DNA of 64,000 bases from Aegicerativicinus sediminis (GTDB lineage Bacteria > Bacteroidota > Bacteroidia > Flavobacteriales > Flavobacteriaceae), in contig NZ_CP064295.1 of assembly GCF_015476115.1 (NCBI RefSeq), positions 2,598,001 to 2,662,000 on the forward strand. The letters are read 5' to 3'. Both the position numbers and the translations under genes were made by a program. This document shows positions 18,601 through 27,540 of this stretch, piece after piece (the stretch's first letter is position 1; each line of letters opens with the position of its first letter). The notes under the pieces were generated by a model, which did no database searches, was not told the DNA's origin, and saw only the letters and a program-made list of their open reading frames with translations.

Positions 18601-20631
18601 ATGACATACACAATTTTAAAATATTCATTATTTACCTCTTTTCTAGTAATTCTATTATCAATCCTTTATGGTAAAGAAAGTTCGGAGGTTTATAAGAACG
18701 ATCCTATAAGTCCGACAAAAACAAGAAATTTATCGTTGGATTTAAAGGAAACAGGCGTTAAAATCCAACCAACCATGTATGGTATTTTCTTTGAGGATAT
18801 CAATTTTGCTGCTGACGGGGGATTATATGCTGAACTTGTGAAAAACCGTTCTTTCGAGTTTACATTACCAAAAATGGGTTGGTTTGAACCCAATACAAAT
18901 TTTTATACGTTAAACTCAGATTCAGGCAGTTCTTCAGTTATTAAATATACCGGTGATAAGACAAATAAAAATTTTCTAAGGATAACTATAAATGATGCTG
19001 GCAAGTATCAACTCATTAATGAGGGTTATCGAGGAATGGGTGTTATAAATGGTGAAAGCTATAGGTTGACTTTGATGGCATCAAAATTTTCTGGTTCAGT
19101 TTCTTCAATTATCGTTGAATTAATTACCCCTGAAAATGAGGTCATTACAAAACAAACAATTCCTGTGGATAGCGATGTGTGGAATAATTATGAAACGATT
19201 CTAACTCCAGAGAAAACAGAAGCAAAAGCGAAACTTAGAATGACTTTTGAAGGGTCTGGAGAATTAGATCTGGATATGATTTCACTGTTCCCTGTAAATA
19301 CTTGGCAAAGTAGGACAAATGGTTTAAGGAAGGATATTGTTGAGCTATTAGATGAACTTAACCCAGGTTTCCTTAGATTTCCAGGGGGATGTATTGTTGA
19401 AGGACGCATCTTAGATAGACGTTATCAGTGGAAGAAAACCATTGGCCCAGTTGGAGATAGAGAAATTTTGGTGAATCGTTGGAATACGGAATTTGCCCAT
19501 CGTCCAGCTCCCGATTATTACCAAAGTTTTGGTATAGGTTTTTTTGAATATTTTCAGTTGGCTGAAGACCTAGGAGCTGAACCTTTACCTATTTTAAGTT
19601 GTGGAATGGCTTGCCAATTTAATACAGGAGAATTAGTTCCAATCGATGAATTGGATCCTTATGTTCAAGATGCTTTAGATTTAATTGAATTCGCTAATGG
19701 TGATGTAAATTCCCAATGGGGCAAAAAGCGTTTGGAAATGGGGCATCCAGAACCCTTCAATCTAAAATATATCGGTGTTGGGAATGAACAGTGGGGCCCG
19801 GATTATATTGAGCGATACAAGGTCTTTGAAAAAGCAATAAAAGCTAAATATCCAAAAATTATTATTGTTTCGGGTAGTGGACCCTTTTCAGATGGAGAGT
19901 TTTTTGATTATGGAATGAAGGAGCTTAAAAAGTTGAATGCTGAACTTATAGATGAACATTATTATAAACCGCCACAATGGTTTTTAGATAATGCTGCCCG
20001 TTACGACAAATATGATAGAAATGGACCCAAGATTTTCGCCGGAGAGTATGCCGCACATCCTCGGGAAGCGGAGGATGGTCCACTTGAAAATAATTGGGAA
20101 GGTGCATTAGCCGAAGCCGCATTTATGACAGGTTTGGAACGTAATGCAGACGTAGTTCATTTAACGTCATATGCTCCTTTAATGGCACATAAGGACGCTT
20201 TTCAATGGGCCCCGGATTTAATTTGGTTCGACAATTTAGAATCTTATGGAACTCCGAATTACTATGTTCAAAAATTGTATGCTAATAATCCCGGGACAGA
20301 TTTATTAAGAATTACTGAAAATGGCACCCAACTTAGTGGACAGGATGGTCTTTATGGGTCTGCTGTTAAAGATGTCATCAACAACACAATTATTATAAAA
20401 TTAGTTAATACTTCCAATCAACTACAATCACTTATGATAGATTCGAAAGGGGGTAGGTTTAAAAAGGAGGCTGAGAAAATTGTTTTGCATCATGATGATG
20501 GCAAAGCTTCCAATTCATTTGAAAAACCTGAAAATATTGCCCCTATTTCAAGTAAAATTAGCTTGTCGGGAAGAAAGTTCAATCTAGATTTGGAACCTAA
20601 ATCGTTTACAATTATCAAAATAAATATATAA
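18601..20631 (+). CDS. Alpha-L-arabinofuranosidase, GH51, long form with N-terminal carbohydrate-binding-like domain
   Basis: The 676-residue protein starts with a hydrophobic signal or anchor segment (about residues 8-22). An N-terminal beta-rich region between the first part of the catalytic domain (YGIFFEDINFAADGGLYAE near 60-80) and the barrel (RFPGGCIVEG near 260) resembles the CBM4/9-like insert of eukaryote-type GH51 enzymes. The acid/base is E396 in VGNEQWG and the nucleophile is E482 in FAGEYAAHP. It is clearly divergent from the short GH51 at 11,011, so the two probably act on different linkages or compartments. It starts 21 bp after the cytoplasmic GH43 and ends 59 bp before araB. 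Confidence 0.92.
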   Translation: MTYTILKYSLFTSFLVILLSILYGKESSEVYKNDPISPTKTRNLSLDLKETGVKIQPTMYGIFFEDINFAADGGLYAELVKNRSFEFTLPKMGWFEPNTNFYTLNSDSGSSSVIKYTGDKTNKNFLRITINDAGKYQLINEGYRGMGVINGESYRLTLMASKFSGSVSSIIVELITPENEVITKQTIPVDSDVWNNYETILTPEKTEAKAKLRMTFEGSGELDLDMISLFPVNTWQSRTNGLRKDIVELLDELNPGFLRFPGGCIVEGRILDRRYQWKKTIGPVGDREILVNRWNTEFAHRPAPDYYQSFGIGFFEYFQLAEDLGAEPLPILSCGMACQFNTGELVPIDELDPYVQDALDLIEFANGDVNSQWGKKRLEMGHPEPFNLKYIGVGNEQWGPDYIERYKVFEKAIKAKYPKIIIVSGSGPFSDGEFFDYGMKELKKLNAELIDEHYYKPPQWFLDNAARYDKYDRNGPKIFAGEYAAHPREAEDGPLENNWEGALAEAAFMTGLERNADVVHLTSYAPLMAHKDAFQWAPDLIWFDNLESYGTPNYYVQKLYANNPGTDLLRITENGTQLSGQDGLYGSAVKDVINNTIIIKLVNTSNQLQSLMIDSKGGRFKKEAEKIVLHHDDGKASNSFEKPENIAPISSKISLSGRKFNLDLEPKSFTIIKINI

Positions 20632-20648
20632 GTGTAATTAAAACACTT
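20630..20648. promoter_or_regulatory. Putative AraR operator upstream of araB
   Basis: AAGTGTAATTAAAACACTT is an inverted repeat with arms AAGTGT/ACACTT and a 7-nt spacer, matching the site at 2744-2762 in 12 of 12 arm bases. It lies 42 bp upstream of the araB start, just upstream of a TATTTTTG -7-like element, and overlaps the stop codon region of the GH51 gene. It would place the araBDA part under direct AraR control in addition to read-through from the susC promoter. Confidence 0.7.
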
Positions 20649-20659
20649 AAAAATTTTAT

Positions 20660-20667
20660 TATTTTTG
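20660..20667 (+). promoter_or_regulatory. Putative -7 promoter element for araB
   Basis: TATTTTTG is an exact match to the Bacteroidota -7 consensus TAnnTTTG. No TTTG is seen at the expected -33 position, which instead falls within the proposed AraR operator, so the promoter is plausible but incomplete. Confidence 0.45.
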
Positions 20668-20690
20668 ATTACACTAACTAAGAATTAGAA

Positions 20691-22361
20691 ATGAAATCTT
20701 ATGTCATTGGGCTTGATTACGGGTCAGATTCCGTACGTGCCGTATTAATTGATACGCAAAACGGAGCGGAACTTGCTTCGAGTGTACATAATTATAGACG
20801 TTGGCAGTCACAAATGTATTGTGATGCTAGTAAAAATCAATTTAGGCAACACCCGCTAGATCATATAGAGGGTTTACAAAATACAGTTACAGCTGTTTTA
20901 CAGACGAGTGGTGTAGATCCCAAATCTGTAAAAGGGATTTGTATAGATACTACAGGTTCATCTCCGATGCCCGTTACTGAAGATGGTACAGCTCTAGTAT
21001 TTGTTGAAGGTTTTGAGGAGAATCCTAATGCTATGATGGTTTTGTGGAAGGACCATACTGCGATAAAGGAAGCCAATGAAATAAATGAATTAGCCAGATC
21101 ATGGGGTGGAGAGGACTTCACAAAATATGAAGGCGGTATTTATTCCTCTGAATGGTTCTGGGCTAAAATTTTGCATGTCATACGTGAGGATGAAGAAGTT
21201 AAAAAAGGTTCCTATTCTTGGATGGAGCACTGCGATTACCTTACCTGGATTTTGTGCGATGAAACCAGTTTAGATGCTTTTAAAAGAAGTAGATGTGCTG
21301 CCGGGCATAAGGCCATGTGGCATGAAAGCTGGGGAGGTCTTCCCGCGAAGGAGTTTTTAAATCAATTAAATCCATATTTGGCTGAGCTTCGCGATAATCT
21401 TTATGAAACAACCTTTACATCGGAAGAAATTGCAGGTAAATTAAATTCAGAATGGGCAGATAAACTTGGATTAACTACCGATACGGTCATTGCGGTAGGA
21501 ACCTTTGACGCCCATGCTGGAGCGGTCGGTGCAAAGATTGATGAGGAAACCCTTGTTAGGGTTATGGGTACTTCCACCTGTGATATTATGGTCTCCTCCA
21601 AAAACAATTTGGGAGAAACAACTGTTAAAGGTATTTGTGGACAAGTTGATGGATCAGTAATTCCTAATTTTATTGGATTGGAAGCTGGTCAGTCTGCTTT
21701 CGGTGATGTGTTAGCATGGTTTAAAAATGTACTTCAATGGCCAATTGATAATTTAATTTTGAATTCTTCCATCTTAAGTGATGACCAAAAGGAAAAATTA
21801 AAAGCTGAAGCAGAGCAGAATTTCATAAGGAGTTTGGCTTCCCAAGCCGAACAGATACCAATGTCTGAGATTATTCCCATTGCTTTAGATTGGGTAAATG
21901 GTCGAAGGACACCTGATGCAAACCAAGAATTAAAAAGTGCTATCAGCGGAATTTCTTTAGGTACTAAGGCACCTCATTTGTTTAAAGCTTTGGTTAATTC
22001 CATTTGTTTTGGATCTAAAATGATTGTGGAACGTTTTCAGGAAGAAGGAGTAAAAATTAGTTCAGTAATCGGTATTGGTGGTGTTGCAAGGAAATCACCA
22101 TTCATAATGCAAACCCTTGCTAATGTCTTGAATATGCCTATTAAAGTTGCTGAATCCGATCAGGCGCCAGCTTTAGGTGCTGCAATTTATGCTGCAGTGG
22201 CAGCAGGTATTCATCCAAATGTTATTGAAGCAAGTAAAATAATGGGTAGTGATTTTGAAGCGGAATATTTTCCTCAAAAAGATCAGGTTAAAGTATATGA
22301 ACAATTTTTGGAGGAATATAAAAGGCTTGGAAATTTTGTTGAATCCACCACTAAAGGTTAA
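20691..22361 (+). CDS. araB: Ribulokinase
   Basis: The 556-residue protein is a FGGY-type carbohydrate kinase with the N-terminal phosphate loop GLDYGSDSVRAV (residues 7-18), a GTFDAHAG segment near 268, GTSTCDIMV near 290 and a C-terminal ATPase segment (GIGGVARKSPFIMQTLANVL). Length and motifs fit L-ribulokinase rather than xylulokinase, and araD and araA follow directly. It phosphorylates L-ribulose to L-ribulose 5-phosphate in the cytoplasm. The gap to araD is only 3 bp, so the genes are one transcript. A probable AraR operator and a -7-like element lie just upstream. Confidence 0.95.
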   Translation: MKSYVIGLDYGSDSVRAVLIDTQNGAELASSVHNYRRWQSQMYCDASKNQFRQHPLDHIEGLQNTVTAVLQTSGVDPKSVKGICIDTTGSSPMPVTEDGTALVFVEGFEENPNAMMVLWKDHTAIKEANEINELARSWGGEDFTKYEGGIYSSEWFWAKILHVIREDEEVKKGSYSWMEHCDYLTWILCDETSLDAFKRSRCAAGHKAMWHESWGGLPAKEFLNQLNPYLAELRDNLYETTFTSEEIAGKLNSEWADKLGLTTDTVIAVGTFDAHAGAVGAKIDEETLVRVMGTSTCDIMVSSKNNLGETTVKGICGQVDGSVIPNFIGLEAGQSAFGDVLAWFKNVLQWPIDNLILNSSILSDDQKEKLKAEAEQNFIRSLASQAEQIPMSEIIPIALDWVNGRRTPDANQELKSAISGISLGTKAPHLFKALVNSICFGSKMIVERFQEEGVKISSVIGIGGVARKSPFIMQTLANVLNMPIKVAESDQAPALGAAIYAAVAAGIHPNVIEASKIMGSDFEAEYFPQKDQVKVYEQFLEEYKRLGNFVESTTKG

Positions 22362-22364
22362 AAT

Positions 22365-23063
22365 ATGTCTAGATATAAAGATTTAAAAGAACGCTGTTAC
22401 GAAGCCAATATGGAGCTAAATGCACTCAATTTGGTTGTTTATACCTTTGGTAATGTAAGTGAAGTCTCTAGGGAAAAAGGGGTGTTTGCCATTAAACCAA
22501 GTGGTGTTCCCTATGAAGTATTGAAGCCTTCTGATATTGTTATTGTTGATTATGACAATAATATAGTTGAAGGTTCCTTAAGACCCTCTTCCGACACTAA
22601 AACCCATGCTTATCTATATAAAAATTGGGAAGATATTGGCGGTGTTGCCCATACACACGCGACCTACTCGGTTGCTTGGGCACAATCTCAACTGGATATT
22701 CCAATTTTTGGAACTACACATGCGGATCACCTTACAACAGATATCCCTTGTGCCCCTCCTATGGAAGATCATTTAATTGAAGGTAATTATGAACACAATA
22801 CAGGTATACAAATTCTAGACTGTTTTGAGCAACGTCAGCTGTCTTACCAAGAGGTTGAGATGGTGCTTATCGGTAATCATGGCCCATTTACATGGGGCAA
22901 AAATGCTGCAAAAGCAGTTTACAATAGTAAAGTTCTTGAGGTTGTAGCTGAAATGGCTTACAAAACCCTACAAATTAATCCGAATGCTCCACGGCTTAAG
23001 GATGCATTGATTAAAAAACACTATTTACGAAAACACGGAAAGGATTCCTATTATGGGCAATAG
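22365..23063 (+). CDS. araD: L-ribulose-5-phosphate 4-epimerase
   Basis: The 232-residue protein is a class II aldolase-family member. Zinc ligands are visible as H96 and H98 in AHTHATYS and H172 in GNHGPF, and D77 lies in the substrate loop, matching the E. coli AraD pattern. It converts L-ribulose 5-phosphate to D-xylulose 5-phosphate, which enters the pentose phosphate pathway. Its length is the family norm. It sits between araB (3-bp gap) and araA (21-bp gap). No sign of damage or unusual composition. Confidence 0.95.
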   Translation: MSRYKDLKERCYEANMELNALNLVVYTFGNVSEVSREKGVFAIKPSGVPYEVLKPSDIVIVDYDNNIVEGSLRPSSDTKTHAYLYKNWEDIGGVAHTHATYSVAWAQSQLDIPIFGTTHADHLTTDIPCAPPMEDHLIEGNYEHNTGIQILDCFEQRQLSYQEVEMVLIGNHGPFTWGKNAAKAVYNSKVLEVVAEMAYKTLQINPNAPRLKDALIKKHYLRKHGKDSYYGQ

Positions 23064-23084
23064 CCTAACCAACTAAAAACGATT

Positions 23085-24590
23085 ATGATAGAAAATACTA
23101 AAGAATTATGGTTTGTTACGGGAAGTCAGCATTTATATGGTGATGAAACTTTGAGACAGGTAGCTGAGAATTCAAAAGCAATAGTTAATGGTTTAAATAC
23201 CTCGGAATTCATTCCGGTCAATCTAGTTTATAAACCAACAGTAACCACACCAGATGAAATATTGAAACTTTGCAGGGACGCAAATTTCGATGATAACTGT
23301 ATAGGTATAGTAACCTGGATGCATACATTTTCGCCCGCTAAAATGTGGATAAAGGGGTTAGGAGAACTAAATAAACCTATCTGTCACTTACATACCCAAT
23401 TCAATGATGAAATTCCATGGAATTCTATAGACATGGATTTTATGAATCTTAACCAATCGGCCCATGGCGATAGGGAATTTGGGTTTATAATGACCAGGAT
23501 GAGAATTAATCGAAAGGTAGTTGTTGGACATTGGAAATCGGAATCCGTACAACAAAAAATTGGTTTGTGGAGCCGGGTCGCTTTAGGTTGGGATGAAATG
23601 AAAAACCTGAAAGTCGCTCGTTTTGGTGATAATATGAGGCAAGTAGCCGTTACTGAAGGTGATAAGGTTGAAGCTCAAATTAGATTGGGAGTTTCTGTAA
23701 ATGGTTACGATTCTTCTGATATAACGGATAGAATTAAAAACATTTCTCAAAGTGAAATTGACCAATTATTAGAGGAATATGAAACTTCTTATGATTTGGC
23801 TGATGATTTAAGATCGTCAGGCAGTAAGCGAGAATCTTTGGTTGAGGCTGCCAAAATTGAAATTGCCCTGCGATCATTTTTGGAAGAAGGAGGATTTAAA
23901 GCTTTTACAGATACATTTGAAAATCTTGGTACTTTAAGACAACTTCCAGGAATAGCTGTTCAACGTTTGATGGCTGATGGTTATGGATTTGGGGGTGAAG
24001 GTGACTGGAAAACGGCCGCAATGGTAAGAGTAATGAAAGTTATGGCGCAAGGGCTAGAAGGTGGGACTTCCTTTATGGAAGATTATACCTATCATTTTAC
24101 ACCCAAAAAATCTTATGTGCTTGGTTCACATATGTTGGAGATCTGTCCCTCAATCTCGGATGGAAAGGCTAGTTGTGAGGTACACCCTCTAGGTATTGGG
24201 GGAAAGGAAGATCCTGTCAGATTAGTCTTTAATTCTCCAGCCGGACCTGCTATTAATGTGTCATTAGTTGATATAGGTAATAGGTTTAGATTGATAGTGA
24301 ATGAAGTAGAAGCTGTTCCACCGATGAAAGATTTGCCAAAGCTGCCGGTGGCTAGGGTTCTTTGGGATGCTCATCCTAATTTAGAAATTGCAGCAACCGC
24401 GTGGATATTAGCAGGGGGGGCTCATCACACGGTATATTCACAAGCAGTAACCACAGAATTTTTGGAGGATTTTGCAGAAATGGCCGGAATAGAATTGTTG
24501 GTAATAGACAAGGACTGTAAATTAAGACAATTTAAGGATAACTTACATTCCAATGAGGTCTATTACAATTTGTTTCAAAACAAACTTTAA
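23085..24590 (+). CDS. araA: L-arabinose isomerase
   Basis: The 501-residue protein matches the length of bacterial L-arabinose isomerases. The manganese and catalytic residues are in place: E305 (GEGDW), E332 (FMEDYTYH), H349 (GSHMLE) and H448 (GAHHTVY). It converts L-arabinose to L-ribulose in the cytoplasm, the first step of the pathway completed by AraB and AraD encoded just upstream. The gene order araB-araD-araA is compact, and a mutarotase gene follows after 24 bp. Confidence 0.97.
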   Translation: MIENTKELWFVTGSQHLYGDETLRQVAENSKAIVNGLNTSEFIPVNLVYKPTVTTPDEILKLCRDANFDDNCIGIVTWMHTFSPAKMWIKGLGELNKPICHLHTQFNDEIPWNSIDMDFMNLNQSAHGDREFGFIMTRMRINRKVVVGHWKSESVQQKIGLWSRVALGWDEMKNLKVARFGDNMRQVAVTEGDKVEAQIRLGVSVNGYDSSDITDRIKNISQSEIDQLLEEYETSYDLADDLRSSGSKRESLVEAAKIEIALRSFLEEGGFKAFTDTFENLGTLRQLPGIAVQRLMADGYGFGGEGDWKTAAMVRVMKVMAQGLEGGTSFMEDYTYHFTPKKSYVLGSHMLEICPSISDGKASCEVHPLGIGGKEDPVRLVFNSPAGPAINVSLVDIGNRFRLIVNEVEAVPPMKDLPKLPVARVLWDAHPNLEIAATAWILAGGAHHTVYSQAVTTEFLEDFAEMAGIELLVIDKDCKLRQFKDNLHSNEVYYNLFQNKL

Positions 24591-24614
24591 TCAAATTTTA
24601 CTAACTACTATACA

Positions 24615-25790
24615 ATGAATAAATTTAATCACCTCAAGGGTTTTATGTTTTCTTCAGTTCTGGTTTTGACATTATTGTCGTGTAAGAATGAAACCAAACA
24701 AGAAGAAAATAATACTGAAACTGAACCTAAACCAGCACACATGATTGACAAAAAGACCTTTGGCGTTATGCCAGACAACTCGGAAATTTCGGTATATACC
24801 CTAAAGAATGATAATGGTATGGAGGTTTCGGTAATTAATTATGGCGGAATCATTACTTCCTTAAATGTCCCAGATAGAAATGGTAATGTTGAGGACATTG
24901 TACTAGGCTTTAATAATCTAGAGGATTATCTGAAAAAGCCACCATATTTTGGAGCTTTAATTGGTCGCTATGGTAATAGGATAGGTGATGCAAAATTTAC
25001 ATTAAATGGAACTGAATACCAATTGGCAAAGAACGATGGTGAAAATAGTCTACATGGTGGAGAAAAAGGTTTTGACAAGGTTTTTTGGAACATAGAACCT
25101 ATAACAGATTCAGAAAACCCAACCCTAAAATTAACCTATAGAAGTGAAGATATGGAAGAAGGTTTTCCAGGGAATCTGGATGTTGAGGTACATTATATCT
25201 TAACAAATGATAATACGCTAGAAGTAGATTATAAAGCCACTACAGACAAACCAACGGTGGTGAATTTAACACAGCACACCTATTTCAATTTATCTGGCGA
25301 TTTTTCAAAAAGCATTTTAGATCAAGAGGTTTCGATTAATGCTGATGGTTATTTGCCAGTAAGTAAAACTCTTATTCCAACGGGTGAAGTAAGATCGGTT
25401 GAAGGTACCCCTTTCGATTTTCGAAAATCAAAAAGTATTGGACAAGATATTGAAGATAAAGATCAACAAATTTCCTTTGGGGGAGGTTTTGATCATTGCT
25501 GGGTATTAAATGGTGACGGAATGAGAGAGGCAGCAACAGCCTATGATCCTGCTAGTGGTCGATATATGGTAGTTAAAACCAATGAACCTGCTATTCAATT
25601 TTATACAGGAAACTTTTTAGATGGAACTCTTCCTGCAAAAGGAGGTGGTAATTATGAACATAGAACCGGGTTTTGTTTAGAGACACAACATTATCCAGAT
25701 TCACCTAACAAACCAGATTTTCCTTCTACGGAACTTAAACCTGGTGAAATCTATTCTTCGAAAACCACCTTCACCTTTTCAACCAAATAG
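24615..25790 (+). CDS. galM: Aldose 1-epimerase (mutarotase), exported lipoprotein
   Basis: The 391-residue protein has a lipoprotein signal (lipobox LLSC, Cys23) and a GalM-type beta-sandwich. Family motifs include NYGGIITSL, GRYGNRI, NLTQHTYFNLSG (catalytic His) and a C-terminal FCLETQHYPDSPN (catalytic Glu). It interconverts alpha and beta anomers of the sugar. The export signal places it in the periplasm, where it may supply the anomer accepted by the symporter encoded 2 bp downstream. The sugar is probably L-arabinose by context. Confidence 0.92.
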   Translation: MNKFNHLKGFMFSSVLVLTLLSCKNETKQEENNTETEPKPAHMIDKKTFGVMPDNSEISVYTLKNDNGMEVSVINYGGIITSLNVPDRNGNVEDIVLGFNNLEDYLKKPPYFGALIGRYGNRIGDAKFTLNGTEYQLAKNDGENSLHGGEKGFDKVFWNIEPITDSENPTLKLTYRSEDMEEGFPGNLDVEVHYILTNDNTLEVDYKATTDKPTVVNLTQHTYFNLSGDFSKSILDQEVSINADGYLPVSKTLIPTGEVRSVEGTPFDFRKSKSIGQDIEDKDQQISFGGGFDHCWVLNGDGMREAATAYDPASGRYMVVKTNEPAIQFYTGNFLDGTLPAKGGGNYEHRTGFCLETQHYPDSPNKPDFPSTELKPGEIYSSKTTFTFSTK

Positions 25791-25792
25791 TT

Positions 25793-27412
25793 ATGCAGAC
25801 ATTAGATACGTTTGATTGGATTTGTATATCCATTTATTTCCTTGTCTTACTAGGAATTGCATTTTGGGTTATTAAAAAGAAACAGAATAACACAGAAGAT
25901 TACTTTTTGGCAGGTAGAAATGTTGGTTGGTTTGTTGTTGGTGCTTCAATTTTTGCCTCGAATATAGGATCTGAACATGTGGTAGGTCTTGCTGGTGCTG
26001 GAGCGGGGAATAAATTACCAATGTTGATTTATGAAATTCAAGCTTGGGTGGTATTAATCCTTGGTTGGGTGTTTTTACCTTTTTATGCGAGAAGTGGTGT
26101 ATTTACAATGCCGGAGTTTTTAGAGAAAAGATTCGATTCACGGTCTAGATGGATATTGTCAATTTTCTCGATAGTAGCCTACGTTCTAACCAAAATATCA
26201 GTTACGATATACGCTGGAGGGGTTGTTGTTTCTGCCTTGTTAGGTATCGACTTTTGGACGGGAGCATTGTCAACTGTTATATTAACGGGTATATATACGG
26301 TTTTGGGAGGAATGAGAGCTGTAGTTTATACGGAAACCTTACAAGCCATAATATTGGTTATAGGTGCGGCTATTTTAACCATAATCGGATTGGATAAAGT
26401 AGGAGGTTGGGAAAGCATGTCTGAAACTGTGACTCCTGAATATTTAAATATGTGGAGGTCAGCTTCCGATCCAGATTTCCCATGGCCAACCTTGTTGATA
26501 ACAAGTACGATAGTTGGTGTTTGGTATTGGTGTACGGACCAATACATCGTTCAAAGAACCTTGACCGCAAAAAATATAAAAGAGGGTCGGAGAGGTACCA
26601 TATTTGGAGCATTGTTAAAGTTGCTTCCTGTATTCTTATTCCTAATTCCAGGTGTTATTGCTTTGACATTGAAAATGAGAGGAGAATTAGAATGGGAAAC
26701 TCCAGATCAGGCATTTCCTGTATTGATGAGTAACTTGTTGCCATCTGGATTAAGAGGATTGGTTGCAGCCGGTCTTTTGGCCGCACTGATGAGTTCTTTG
26801 GCCTCTGTCTTTAATTCGTGTTCAACTTTGTTTACAGTTGACATATACAAGAAATTAAGACCAAATACCCCTGAGAAAAAATTGGTTCGTACAGGACAGA
26901 TTGCGACTATGATAGTGGTTATTATTGGTATTATTTGGATTCCTATTATGGCTAATATTTCTGGAGTATTGTACGAATATTTACAATCGGTTCAATCTTA
27001 TATTGCCCCTCCAATAACTGCTGTCTTCTTGCTAGGAATATTCCATAAAAGAATTAATGCACAAGGTGCTTTCGTTACCTTGGTTGTTGGGTTCTTGGTA
27101 GGAGCGTTTAGAATTGTCTTGGAAATAGTGAAGGGCTCATTAAACCCGGATGGAATTTGGTTCATGTTAGGAGATATGAATTTCTTAACCTTTAGTGCAT
27201 GGTTCTTCTTATTCTGTGTTGTATTGATTATAGGGGTGAGTTTAACTACCAAGCAACCTGCGCCAGAAAAAGTATTAAACTTAACTTTTGGCACAATCAC
27301 GGAGGAAGAGAAACAGAAAAACAAGACAAGTTATAATTGGGTTGATATTTCAATATCAATTTTAATACTCTTAGTTGTGGTAGGCGTTATGATGTTTTTT
27401 AACGGTAAGTAA
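25793..27412 (+). CDS. Sodium:solute symporter (SSS family), probable L-arabinose transporter
   Basis: The 539-residue protein has about 14 membrane segments and SGLT-like features: EDYFLAGRNVGWFVVGASIFASNIGSEH in the N-terminal third, DQYIVQRTLTAKN and a core with GLLAALMSSLASVFNSCSTLF. SSS proteins couple sugar import to the sodium gradient. It is the last gene of the run, 2 bp after galM and followed by a strong terminator, so it is most likely the monosaccharide (L-arabinose) importer of the locus, complementing the GPH oligosaccharide symporter. Sugar specificity is by context only. Confidence 0.9.
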   Translation: MQTLDTFDWICISIYFLVLLGIAFWVIKKKQNNTEDYFLAGRNVGWFVVGASIFASNIGSEHVVGLAGAGAGNKLPMLIYEIQAWVVLILGWVFLPFYARSGVFTMPEFLEKRFDSRSRWILSIFSIVAYVLTKISVTIYAGGVVVSALLGIDFWTGALSTVILTGIYTVLGGMRAVVYTETLQAIILVIGAAILTIIGLDKVGGWESMSETVTPEYLNMWRSASDPDFPWPTLLITSTIVGVWYWCTDQYIVQRTLTAKNIKEGRRGTIFGALLKLLPVFLFLIPGVIALTLKMRGELEWETPDQAFPVLMSNLLPSGLRGLVAAGLLAALMSSLASVFNSCSTLFTVDIYKKLRPNTPEKKLVRTGQIATMIVVIIGIIWIPIMANISGVLYEYLQSVQSYIAPPITAVFLLGIFHKRINAQGAFVTLVVGFLVGAFRIVLEIVKGSLNPDGIWFMLGDMNFLTFSAWFFLFCVVLIIGVSLTTKQPAPEKVLNLTFGTITEEEKQKNKTSYNWVDISISILILLVVVGVMMFFNGK

Positions 27413-27434
27413 ATAGAAAAATATTCATTTTATT

Positions 27435-27460
27435 AAAGCACACATTATGTGTGCTTTTTT
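27435..27460 (+). terminator. Rho-independent terminator of the arabinan/arabinose operon
   Basis: A perfect 10-bp stem (AAAGCACACA / TGTGTGCTTT) with a 3-nt loop is followed by T residues. It lies 22 bp after the symporter stop codon and before the penicillin-binding protein gene. Confidence 0.9.
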
Positions 27461-27540
27461 GTTTTATTTATTGAAATGTTAGCATTTTAATCCAATTAGC
27501 GGCATTTACCGTATATAACTTAGACTTAATTAATCCATTA

